NCBI GenBank assembly: GCA_964020155.1
Contig: OZ026557.1
Location: 5,042,466 to 5,106,465 of the forward strand
Direction of reading: 5' to 3'
DNA: 64,000 bases
From: Chondrilla cf. caribensis
Taxonomy: Eukaryota; Porifera; Demospongiae; Chondrillida; Chondrillidae
Positions within the stretch are counted from its first letter, which is position 1; every line of letters begins with the position of its first letter. Of the stretch, positions 53,891-64,000 are shown piece after piece. A program made the translations under genes and the position numbers. The notes below the pieces were generated by a model that saw only the letters and a program-made list of their open reading frames with translations, made no database searches and was not told where the DNA came from.

Positions 53891-54305
53891 ATGAAAGATT
53901 ACCACTATGAAGTAACAGCCGGTAACCGTGCTCGTTCAAAACTGTTCGACATGTACGTACGTCGGGTGCTGGAGGAGATAAGCCGTACAAATCTCCGCGC
54001 CATGTCCGTCGAAGTCTAATTCGCATTACATCATCGCCTACCCAATGGTTCACGTGTCTAAGATGATATATTATTATTACTATTATATATACAGTATAAT
54101 GCATTATAATTTATTATAGGTTACTGAGGGAGAATGGAAACTTTCCAAGTTCTACAGAGACAGGGATCTAGTTCTTCACGTCGTTTTTGTTCCCACTATG
54201 CATGATAGAGTTTTATTACTCTTGACACAGACGGTGGCGACGATATTTATGAATATGGGAGCCATATTGAAGTCCGGGTATGCTAGACTATCTCACATCT
54301 CTTAA
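53891..54305 (+). CDS. Possible small two-exon gene, unrecognised
   Basis: Candidate exons 53891-53956 (MKDYHYEVTAGNRARSKLFD...) and 54120-54305, joined in phase 0 at GTACGT / TATTATAG, ending TAA (83 residues). It is divergent from family B (ATG 53781) by 109 bp, like the other divergent pairs, which is mild support. No family is recognised; an antisense frame over exon 1 is also open. It could be the start of a longer or decayed gene. Confidence 0.28.
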
Positions 54306-54400
54306 AATATGAACATTACATGATGAATTAGAGATACTTGTGTCGTTGTATTAACAATCATTCCATTAGACTTGTTCCGAGACCAGTAGGTGGTGTGGGG

Positions 54401-56359
54401 CTAAGGTTTTATCTCTATCTCTGAGTATTCATCTATCCTGTCAACTCCTGCACGCATGGACAATGTTTTTGTAAACCTAATTGGTTTCTCCCTCGAAGGA
54501 CCATCTTGTTCTTCTAAGCCATGAGGGAGGTCTGACTCGAACAATCCGTCCAATGTTGTCCCTGGACTGCAGTGGTCAACAACAGCAGTTGAAGGTATTC
54601 ACAATTCATCTCACAGCAATTGATAAAGTTAGATCCTTAACAAGTACCATTCCCAGTTTGGAATAACTAGAGCCATTCCAGTTTGCATGAACCAGACCCA
54701 TTCCAATTTTTACCAACACACTGAAAGGAAACCATAGCTACATACTTACCTAAATAGATTCTCTTGTGATTTCTGGAAAAACTCCTTTTCAGTCATAAAC
54801 TCCTTTCTTTTCTTCAAATTTACATTTTTTCTCTTTTCACTTTTTATACCTCTAAAAAGAGCTCTTTTGGTAGTTCCCAAGAAGAAATACAATAAACTCC
54901 CCCATGTCACCTTCGCCATGGTAACCAAACAATGACCCTAGGGTAACCATAGAAATGATATACATCAAGGCTTGTATGCACAGCAAACAGGTGGTATCCT
55001 ACCACTAGTTGCTATGAGTTGTGCAAAGAACACAATGGTGGAAGAGTGAGGGGAGTGAGGGGAGTGAGGAGAGTGAGGGGAGTGAGGAGTGAGGGGAGAC
55101 AACAAGGGGAGTGAGGACAGTGGGGACAGTGAGGACAGTGAGGGGAGTGAGAACAGTGAGAACAGTGAGAACAGTGAGGGGAGTGAGGACAGTGGTAACT
55201 GGTGAGCATCCAACCTTCTCCCAGTGTGGATTGAGTTTCATGAAGTACTTGATGTGAGGGTTCTCCATGAGGTGCTCAGTCACTGGTAGGACGTGGGGCC
55301 TCAGTTTAGTGTGTTCTCGTTTAATGACACACGTTTCTGGATCATAAGTGTCCTCAAAGTTAGCAAAACTCATTCCAAATTCATCCATGATTCTAAAGTG
55401 GAGACAGTGCATAATTATAGATCGCACATGCCATGCTTTAGTATGTGTATTGCGTGTATGTACTGTCTCAGGTTAGTGCCGGCATGCACGTGAGAAGGTC
55501 TTTATTTAGAAAAATACGTAATACGTAGATAGGATAGATTGATTGATTGAAGGGTAAAATACAAATTTTGAAAAAGAAGGGGCTACATCCAATAAACAAT
55601 ATTAATCAATGAGATGTTCAAGAGGGCGAGATGTGGACCAGGCTAGCTAAGGGGTTCTTGCCTTTTGGATTTGGTTTGTGGATAATTGATTATACGTCTA
55701 CTAATCATTGCCCACGCAACATACCACATAAAAGCTAAAGTACCTCTCAAGAGGTACTTTAGCTATTACATATACACATATATAATACATAATATTGATC
55801 ACCTCTTCTCTTTGGCAGGTATGGTGGGGCAGTCATATCGAGGGTAGGCACTTTTGAAGTTTTTCACAGCATTCTGTAATGAAAGACCCTTCACGGTTGT
55901 CATGGATACTGGGAATTGACAAATACAAAAATGGCCGCCCAGCCTCACCAGGTAGCTCATGTAACTAAAGGCCTTCCCAATGATGTAGATGGGTGTTCTT
56001 GGGTGAAGTACCAGCTCCTTTAGTATGTGGTACTGGAAAGCCATATAGAGGAGAGGTCCTCCTCTATACTGCTTACGGAAGAATGTCAGGCCAATCTACA
56101 GGAGGAGGGCGAAAGTAAAGGTATATCAATGTTCCAACTGTTGTCCAATCCACACCTTCATAACAGTGAAAGGTTCTCCCTCTGCATTGTGTCTGTCTAG
56201 TCCCATGAGGAACATTCCACGTAAAGTACCGTCCAAACAATCTCTGTACATAAATACATACTTGTAGGTTCTAAGGACCTTTCGGAATGTTTCGATTCTA
56301 CAGAGAAATGGACAGAGTGAAGGGCTTGTGCATGTGTGCATATGTGTGTGCATGTGTGC

Positions 56360-56427
<68 letters not shown>

Positions 56428-57473
56428 ATGTGTGTGTGTATGGGTGTGTGTGGGAGGGATGTGGTGTATGTGTGCATGCGTGTGTGTATGGGTGTGTGGG
56501 GGGATGTGGTGTGTGTGTGTACAAACAAAAACTGCAGTAGATACTCACGATGCATCTGTAAACACCATTTTTTTGGAAAAATTGTACAATTCTTCAATTG
56601 CAACCTATTCACATACATCACTAGGTAATAATGTCTAATTTATCCAATAGCACAAGAAAAACATGGCAACATGTGTTTGTAATCCAATAATTCGAACACA
56701 AGTACACAAACATGGCAACATGTGTTTGTAATCCAATAATTCGAACACAAGTACACAAACATGGCAACATGTGTTTGTAATCCAATAATTCGAACACAAG
56801 TACACAAACATGGCAACATGTGTTTGTAATCCAATAATTCGAACACAAGTACACAAACATGGCAACATGTGTTTGTAATCCAATAATTCGAACACAAGTA
56901 CACAAACATGGCAATATGTGTCAATACGATACTCACACACGTGGTAACAATCCTTACCTCATCCAACAACACGATAGATACCGCATACAGATGGAGGCTC
57001 TTGTGAGAGTACTTGTTGGCTTGATTTCTACATGACATTCACAGCGTCTTAAAGAAATCACCAAATAGGAAGAAATTTACATGCACAAATATCTAAAACA
57101 AACCTTCCACCAAAAGCAATCGCATGGAGAACCAGAAAGTGCTTTATTATCTGAGGGTAAGTCAATTCGATACCATATGAACATGGGGGGGACAAGGAGC
57201 CACATCATTACTAGACAGACCACAGCGAGGACACAGTAAATATATTTTTGTGCAGTTCGAACATATACAAATAAACCTTCCAACAAATTACCAAGTTACC
57301 ATACAAATGATAACCCACCCACACATACACACACACACACACACGCACACACACACACACACACAAACACACACCCTCCATATTCGCAGTAGCAGCGTCA
57401 ATAACGCCAGGAATGAAGAGATGATGAGAATAGCTCCAACAAAGCGCCCGAGATCTGTAGTATTGAAAACCAT
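54401..57473 (-). CDS. Tandem family member C: unrecognised membrane-anchored protein
   Basis: Exons (5'->3'): 57473-57375, 57150-57104, 57027-56958, 56604-56549, 56297-56156, 56095-55949, 55873-55803, 55392-55215, 54937-54750, 54566-54401 (387 residues). Exon sizes 47, 70, 56 and 142 equal member A's, and the next two exons (147+71) sum to 218, so one extra intron of 75 bp splits the homologous exon. N-terminal anchor: IISSFLALLTLLL. Core: FMYRDCLDGTLRGMF, IGLTFFRKQYRGGPLLYMA, HPRTPIYIIGK, SYMSYL, YPRYDCPTIPA, IMDEFG, TYDPETCVI, ENPHIKYFMKLNPHW, GHCLVTMAKVTWG, and GVDRIDEYSEIEIKP at the end. The function is as unknown as for A and B. Confidence 0.78.
55035..55198. repeat. GAGTGAGGACAGT minisatellite, family C intron
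   Basis: Purine-rich GGGGAGTGAGGACAGTGAG copies on +, between exons at 54937 and 55215. Confidence 0.9.
55733..55764. repeat. 15-bp perfect palindromic hairpin
   Basis: AGCTAAAGTACCTCT and its exact complement separated by only CA, in a family C intron. Confidence 0.92.
56340..56520 (+). repeat. (GT)n array, family C intron 4
   Basis: GT on +, hence CA on the sense strand. It is the second exception to the orientation rule. Confidence 0.95.
56645..56925. repeat. 48-bp minisatellite, family C intron 3
   Basis: About 5.7 nearly identical copies of a 48-bp unit with AACATGTGTTTGTAATCCAA and CACAAGTACACAAACATGGC. Confidence 0.96.
57320..57373. repeat. (AC)n array, family C intron 1
   Basis: TG on the sense strand, adjoining the donor at 57374. 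Confidence 0.95.
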
Positions 57474-57991
57474 TTATTCCAGTACGTATAGACATAGATT
57501 TGTGGTACTAGTTGGTGAATGCTCTGGTACGAGTTGGTGAAATGCTACGATTTTATATCGAAATTCGGCAAATGGCTGCCGCACGTGAACGGTCGTCTCG
57601 CGTAGCCCAGTCCCATTCTCGCCTCCAATTTGGAATTGGGACAAATTAAATTGGCGGATCAAGGGTTACTCAGTAAAACCTGGGGTGGAATGGGACGTGA
57701 TATTCGTCTCATTCCATCCCAGGTTTTAGTAGCAACCCCAGAGGAAAGGAGGGTCTATGGTCTGCATGGTGACCTGGTGTTGTGTGGGCGAAGGGTTAGG
57801 GTCTCAGAATGTAAGTGACTATCCAAGATAACTCTTCTGTGTAAAAGCACAAATCACGACAAAGAAACAAATTAAGAATAACTGTTTGTGCTTTCAATCG
57901 ACATTAAGCATCAAAAATATAGCCTATCCCTTACTTTGGATACACCCACAAATAACGATTTGTTCGAATGCCGGGAATTACCCTTGGTAAA
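57474..57991. other. Intergenic between family C and NUP188
   Basis: Divergent promoters presumably lie here. A 62-codon open frame at 57630-57818 is not supported by any similarity. Confidence 0.45.
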
Positions 57992-60236
57992 ATGGCCTCC
58001 TCTCCTTCACCGCCAGGCTCACAAGAACCAGAATCATGGTAAGCCGTCGTTTTATTATTCGAAATAAACTACGTTCTCACAATAAATTGATCCTTGTCAG
58101 GACAAACCGAGAGCTCCTGCAAATCCTCAGTGGCAAGGCGGGCCAATTTGCTGACGGAGAAGTGCGTGAAGTAGTCAGTAATCCTTTGGTTCACCCTGTT
58201 TATTGCATGCAATGATTACTGTCGACACGTGTGTACGTCTACTATATGATTTATCCTATCCGTTGCCTCAAATCAACAGGCCATGGTAGGAGCCGTTTTG
58301 AGTGACTACGGCGAACGGTTTATCGAACTACTCGAGTTCTACAGACCGCCCAATCCTTCTTCTCTGGCAGCCCTCAAGAAGCAAGCACACATGAAAGGCA
58401 TCATGCTCAACTTCATCACAAAGACGAGTGAACTATTGGTGAGTGTGTCAATGGCCAGAAACTCTCCCTTCTTTTGAGTCTCAGGAAATAACAGTAGTAA
58501 GTACCTGGGTTAGTACTTACATACTTCAAGATCTGGTTAGTGGATGTACTTCACTCAGTCCCTAGCTCATGTACATTATGTCAACTAGTACTGATAGTGA
58601 GTACCTCTGATAAGAAGTAAAGATTTGGTGTGCTCTTTGAGGTACTTACTAAGAACTTTTGACTATATCTAGAAGTTAGAGCTGTGTCATTAATGGGCTC
58701 CACTGTTGGGACCTTTATAGAAGGATTTGTAGCCGGTAACTTTCACAGCAGGTACTACCTGAAACATGATCCATCTATTTTAGATGGATTGCCCACAATG
58801 TGCTGAGCTCTGACTTCCCTGCTGGAGTTGTAATGGTTGGGAGACTTTTAGCTGTTAACACACCTTTAGTGTGTACATGCATGAACCTGTGTCCCGTTGT
58901 AGGAGTTGGATGAGCTGCAGACCTCTGGGTTGGTGGAGTCATTCTTGGTGGACAGTTACAAAGGAACTGTGAAAGAGTTCCTGCAACAGCTGAAGTTGGT
59001 CCCTGGGACCCAACATCTCATGTATAAGGTGAAGGTGTGCTGCATTACAGTCGTACATATGGTACTTGCTGTGGGTGTGTCTGCTGTTGCTCTGTAGGCG
59101 TGTCTGTTGTTTCTCTGTAGGCGTGTCTGTTGTTTCTCTGTAAGTTTTCTGTTGCTATGGTAAAGATGTATCCCGTTGCTGTGCAGGTGTGTCAGTACTA
59201 CAGAAATGAGAGGATTTACCTCTTACAGTGTGTGAGGACAGTTCTGCTGAACGCAATTGCCGAGGACGGGTTGTGTAGGACGTTTGTGGATAAGAGAATG
59301 AACAACTGTTTGATTAAGATAGCTTGGAACCAATTTGAGAGTTCTGTGTCAAGGAAACAGCTCCAGCTGAGGCACTTGAATGTACAATGAATTCACTGTA
59401 TGCCAACATCTGTGTCGCCTGTCTACTTGTTTCTCTCATATCAAACTCAGACCTCTGAAGTTGAGAGGGAATTTGTCCTTTGGAACCTCCAAGAACAGGT
59501 AAGCACATACAAGCAATCTATCTCCTTAAGGAGTGCTATCGCCCATGCCACGCCCACCTCCTCAGCAGGTGGTAGACACACAGGGGATAACAAATGATAT
59601 TGATCAGTTTTGAAATCCCTCTTCCTGTTGCCAGGTAACAGTATGTTGTTGTTTTGTAGGTGGAGCTCCTTAGGGTCCTGCACCTCTCCTGTGTCATGCT
59701 CCTCACAAGTGGGGACCAACTGCTCAAGGTGGCACGTTTCCTGAATGCTCACCAGTTTGGACAGCATCAGGACCAGACCAGCATTGTCAGTGAGAGGCAG
59801 AGTGAACACCTGTTGAGGAGGATTGGACACCTGTCTTCAATGTTGATTCCACTCATGGGAAAATGGGCGTGGTTAGAGGGGTGTGACCTGGAAGGAAGCA
59901 AAGTACAGTAGTGTTTGTACCTCGTGTGTGTGCATGTGTTGGTGTGTCCTTGGTTAGTATTTCCTCCTCTGTTCCCAAAATTGAAGGAGCTGGTTTCTAT
60001 GGTGATGAGCTCATGGGGGGATTTCCCACCTCACACTCCTACCCTACTGTATGTAACAGTCCTCCATGAGCTGTCTACCAGTGACGATGGTGATGTCAAC
60101 GGGACTGTGGAGCACCAGGTGGCGGTGAACGTGGTGCAGCAGATGATAGAGAGAGCCATCAAGTCAGGTCTGCTGGAATATCTGCTGGAGATCCTTGAGG
60201 AAGACGATATGGTGTGTGTGTATGTGTGTGTGTGTG

Positions 60237-60300
<64 letters not shown>

Positions 60301-63300
60301 GATTGTCAGGGAGTGGAAGGAGGGTGGGAGAGGAGTTATGTGCAAGGGATACATTTATTTGTGGTTATTCTTCCAGTCCATACATCACCTGTGTTCCAAG
60401 GAGCTCTACCACATGATCTATTCTCTACTGAAAATCCTCAACAAAATCATCGGCTTTGACAACCTTCCCCATCAACAGGTACGTGATTACTCTGTTACCA
60501 TGACAATCTCCAGTGTTTCTATGACAACCTCATAGAAGTTCACTTATATTTTTCAGGTTTTGTGTGCAATAGTGGGGAAGCTCTTAACATGTGATGACAT
60601 CAAGAATGATGTACTCTCCAAGGTACACCACATCCACCCTACTCCCATGTACCAGCTGTCCACCACGTACCAGCTGTCCACCACGTACCAGCTGTCCACC
60701 ATGTACCAGCTATCCACCATGTACCAGCTGTCCACCACGTACCAGCTGTCCACCATGTACCAGCTGTCCACCATGTACCAGCTATCATTGAGCGAACATT
60801 GGTTGTTGATGCTGCTGCTCTGTGCATTGCCTACTTAGTACTCAATTGTCATATATCAGTTTAGTCTGACACACCTTTACGTTCCAAGCACGAGTGTGTA
60901 TTACCGTGTATATCTGACCCTTGTTCAATAGGGGCTGACTGAGGATGTGGGGATGGTGGTAGCGATCACCCAAGCTACGTGAGTGACCCACACACACAGT
61001 ATTGGTATACACACACTGATACCTTGTATATTAGCACAGTGGTGGCTTGTAGTGTACACACTGATATATAGTATACTGACACAGTGGGCCTTGTATACTA
61101 ACACAGTTGGCCTTGTATACTAGCACAGTTGGCCTTGTATACTAGCACAGTGGGCCTTGTATACTAACACAGTCGGACTTGTATACTAGCACAGTGGGCC
61201 TTGTATACTAACACAGTCGGACTTGTATACTAGCACAGTGGACCTTGTATACTAACACAGTGGGCCTTGTATACTAACACAGTGGGCCTTGTATACTAGC
61301 ACAGTGGACCATGTATACTAGCACAGTGGACCTTCTCACGTTTGTAGGTTCCCAGTGACAGCCTGTCCTCTGCTGGACCTGATGGTTGCCATGTACAAGG
61401 ATTATCGTGACGTGGAGCACATCATGGGGCTGTTGGACTCCATGTCGTATTTCGCTGAACGCTATGAGGACACCAATGGGAGGGTTGACGAGGACACTGT
61501 GACCAGTACCGAGGACAGAGTGGTGTACGGAGATGGTATGTGTGTGGTGGGTGTGGTGAAGGGCGTAGCTGTGTAAGGGCAATGTTATTTGTATTGGACA
61601 TTGAGAGAGAGTGGGTGTGAAGGTCACAAAATGACAGTTCTTCTGATGTAAGGCTCTGCAAATGTCTTGTACATACGTACATGTTGATGTGTTGACTTGT
61701 TATCAGTCAGTTGAGGTCTGTTCCCCTCCCCCTCCCCTCCCCCCAGCTTTCCTTTCCCTCGGTCAGCAGCTTGTCATCCCAGCACACACCCAAGGCACTG
61801 TGGTCCGGGTTGGCATGGACAGTGATGTGGGCGTGGTGTGTTGGAGGGTGGGGTACTCCGCTTGGACCTACCTCACGCTAGAAGCCATACACCTGCATGG
61901 AGCAGCTCATCAAATGTGTTAGTCCAGGACCATCTATGAATATCGTTATCATCACATTACTGGGATCTATATGCAACACAAGCATACATATGTACATGTG
62001 AGTGTTTGTCTTTGTTTTCCAGTTTCCCATCCCCACCCCCCTGCCCACGTGCAAGATATGGTGGACAACCTAACAAGAGCAGCACAGTTGGTTGGATGTC
62101 TTCTCAGTGGATCATCAGAGGGTGTGGTCAATCAGCTCCACCCCCTTATATCCATGTTTTACCACTACATATCCAGGTATCACTGTCACCTCTGTGTTGG
62201 CTTGTATTGCGGTGGAAGTGTTTACTGACATTGTTTGTTTGTCAACATCAGGCTATCCACTGCCCCCAGTCCCCCACTTGACCTGCTGGCTGCCAGTATC
62301 GAGTGTGCCACTTCCTACCTGGAGTACCTGCCTGAAACAGTGAGTACTGCTCCAGTAGCAGTCTAGTAGTGGTCCAGTAGTGGTCCAGTAGTGGTCCAGT
62401 AGTGGTTCAGTAACAGTCCAGTAGCAGTCCAGTAGTGGTCCAGTAGTGGTCCAGTAGCAGTCTAGTAGCGGTCCAGTAGTGGTCCAGTAGTGGTCCAGTA
62501 GCAGTCTAGTAGCGGTCCAGTAGTGGTCCAGTAGTGGTCCAGTAGCAGTCTAGTAGCGGTCCAGTAGTGGTCCAGTAGCAGTCTAGTAGTGGTCTAGTAG
62601 TGGTCCAGTAGTGGTCCAGTAGCGGTCCAGCAGTGGTCCAGTAGTGGTTCAGTAGCGGTCCAGTAGCGGTCCAGTAGCGGTCCAGTATTGTCTACTGCAT
62701 GTACTTTGCGTGTTATGGCATCTACACTTTCGGTTGGCTAGGGCTGGAGTCATCTGGTTCAAACTGGGTTCCTCCCCCATCAACTGGGTCTACCTGCTCC
62801 AGGTGACAAGTGAGTCTATTCATTCACCCTCACTTCACCCAATGCCGGCCTCCCATCACCACTTCACCCAATGCCGGCCTCCCATCACCACTTCACCCAA
62901 TGCCGGCCTCCCATCACCACTTCACCCAATGCTGGCTCTCCCATCACCACTTCACCCAATGCTGGCTCTCCCATCACCACTTCACCCAATGCCGGCTCTC
63001 CCATCCCCCCTTCAGCCATGTACTTTGTACATCAGGAGCTAGCTCCACCCTCAGACAGGCTTCCTGTGTCGTCCTCACTCTCTCTCACAACCAGTATACA
63101 TACAATGTCATATCTTAGCACTAGCACACTCACCTCTCCGCGTACCTCACACCTGTTGACACTGGCTGCTATCCTTGCTCAGTTCCTCAGTGTTGGCTGG
63201 TCACTTTGGGCAGCTCTTGGCAGCCCACGAACAACCAAAAGGGCAGTACTGTGTTACCATGGCAACCCTAGACTGCATACACACTGCCCTGTCCCTGGAG

Positions 63301-63997
63301 TCCACAGTCAGAGACTCCTCAGAGCTCCTCTCCTGTGTGATGTACGTGGTGGAGGAGATCCTGCCGGTGTACCACAAGTGGAGGTATGGCCAGAACACTG
63401 ACATGGACAAGATATGTGAGTGCCCCTACTATACGTACCAATGTGAGGTGCAGCGAATCTTTCACATGATGAGTGTTGCGTTGCACTTGATACAAATCTG
63501 TGATACTGGGTATACACTACTGCTCACCTTCCATGGTCTATAGCCCTCAAGCTCCTGGATGTGATGAGCAGCTGTTTGGCCCTCAGGGACACCCCCCTCT
63601 GCCATTACATCGTGCAGTCCTTGCTCTACTCATCAGGTGGGGTGGGGCTGCTGCACAACGTTGCCATGGGAGCGGTTGTCATGGAAGTGGGAGCGGCAAG
63701 GTCGAGTTATTCAACCCCTCCATTCCCAGCTTTGGTCACATTCCCATTTCCAATTTTAGCTGGTACAGTACAAGAACAGTGGCCATCACTGAGGTTTTGA
63801 AATCGACGTTTTCTGTTCTGGAAGGGATTTTGGCTCACAAATCTGACAAGAAGCTCTCACCTCTGGAAGAGTCCTTCATCCAGCAGCCTAAGGGAGGCAG
63901 ACAGAGCCTCTTCCATTATCTCTCATCTTTCCTCTATCCTCACCACGACCCAGACCTCACCACCAGAGCCATCAGACTGTTTGGAAAGTTATGCCAG
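57992..63997 (+). CDS. NUP188: Nucleoporin NUP188 (N-terminal part, continues past window)
   Basis: Exons: 57992-58038, 58101-58170, 58280-58438, 58903-59028, 59187-59381, 59451-59498, 59660-59902, 59987-60211, 60377-60478, 60557-60622, 60932-60978, 61348-61535, 61747-61917, 62023-62176, 62252-62339, 62742-62802, 63016-63093 (tentative), 63191-63415, 63544-63700, 63760-63997. The next donor GT is at 63998-63999. NUP188 is an alpha-solenoid of the nuclear-pore inner ring. Signatures: NRELLQILSG, LLEFYRPPNPSS, ESFLVDSYKGTVKEFL, VCQYYRNERIYLLQCVRT, an SH3-like insert (QLVIPAHTQGTVVRVGMD ... WRVGYSAWTYLTLEAIHLH), LVQTGFLPH, LLAAHEQPKGQYCVTM, MYVVEEILPVYHKWRYGQ and WYSTRTVAITEVLK. About 840 of an expected 1,700 or more residues are present. 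The exon at 63016 keeps phase but has little conservation. Confidence 0.93.
58495..58651. mobile_element. Short inverted-repeat element (MITE-like)
   Basis: 157 bp with 11-bp terminal inverted repeats TAGTAAGTACC / GGTACTTACTA. No ORF. A partial copy lies at 16140-16243. Located in NUP188 intron 3. Confidence 0.75.
60211..60300 (+). repeat. (GT)n array, NUP188 intron 8
   Basis: Sense TG tract beginning at the donor (60212), with TA and CG interruptions. Confidence 0.96.
60640..60785 (+). repeat. 18-bp minisatellite, NUP188 intron 10
   Basis: Eight copies of TACCAGCTGTCCACCATG or ...CACG. Confidence 0.95.
61060..61338 (+). repeat. 22-bp minisatellite, NUP188 intron 11
   Basis: About 12 copies of GCCTTGTATACTAACACAGT with GG and CTAGC variants. 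Confidence 0.94.
62343..62692 (+). repeat. 11-bp minisatellite, NUP188 intron 15
   Basis: About 31 copies of AGTGGTCCAGT, AGCAGTCTAGT and AGCGGTCCAGT arranged as higher-order blocks. Confidence 0.95.
62826..63012 (+). repeat. ~29-bp minisatellite, NUP188 intron 16
   Basis: Six to seven copies containing CACTTCACCCAATGCCGGCC and TCCCATCAC. Confidence 0.94.
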
Positions 63998-64000
63998 GTC

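Overview
Eukaryotic, intron-rich, gene-dense DNA from an animal. Every gene I recognise has a clear human orthologue, but introns are mostly 60-500 bp, start codons of divergent genes sit 25-101 bp apart, and the families match a non-bilaterian metazoan. My best guess is a sponge, from compactness, TA-flanked MITEs and a DIRS-like recombinase relic; this is inference, not proof. I built exon models by hand from GT-AG borders, phase continuity and remembered similarity to human proteins.

Layout: 8-1310 (+) unrecognised multi-pass membrane protein; 1721-3073 (-) snurportin-1; 3409-6437 (-) and 6539-8369 (+) two head-to-head GPR157-like receptors; 8926-10797 (+) a PRXL2B/SelU-type prostamide synthase with an in-frame UGA at the redox-active cysteine position; 11145-16778 (+) NOC2L; 16996-21054 (+) INTS13; 21332-27346 (-) CEP104; 27503-28852 (-) RANGRF/MOG1; 28878-29336 (+) UPF0561 (C2orf68-like); 29744-37012 (-) COPB2; 37086-38127 (+) CENPS/MHF1; 38244-41075 (-) MEAK7 (TLDc); 41139-42230 (+) UBIAD1; then a tandem array of three paralogues of an unrecognised membrane-anchored family (42756-47994, 50157-53781, 54401-57473, all -) with a tyrosine-recombinase pseudogene between the first two (48335-48903); 57992 to the right edge (+) NUP188, cut off by the window.

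Most genes are unrelated housekeeping functions (snRNP import, ribosome biogenesis, Integrator, cilium tip, Ran cycle, COPI coat, kinetochore/Fanconi, mTOR signalling, prenylation, nuclear pore). There is no operon logic; close divergent pairs probably share promoters.

Two sequence-level patterns stand out. First, 21 of 23 intronic dinucleotide arrays are (TG)n on the sense strand of the host gene and begin 0-65 nt after the 5' splice site. Second, most long introns owe their length to minisatellites. The strongest candidate discovery is the UGA-containing selenoprotein U-like gene with two homologous alternative first exons; next are the three-gene unknown family and the splice-site-anchored TG arrays.
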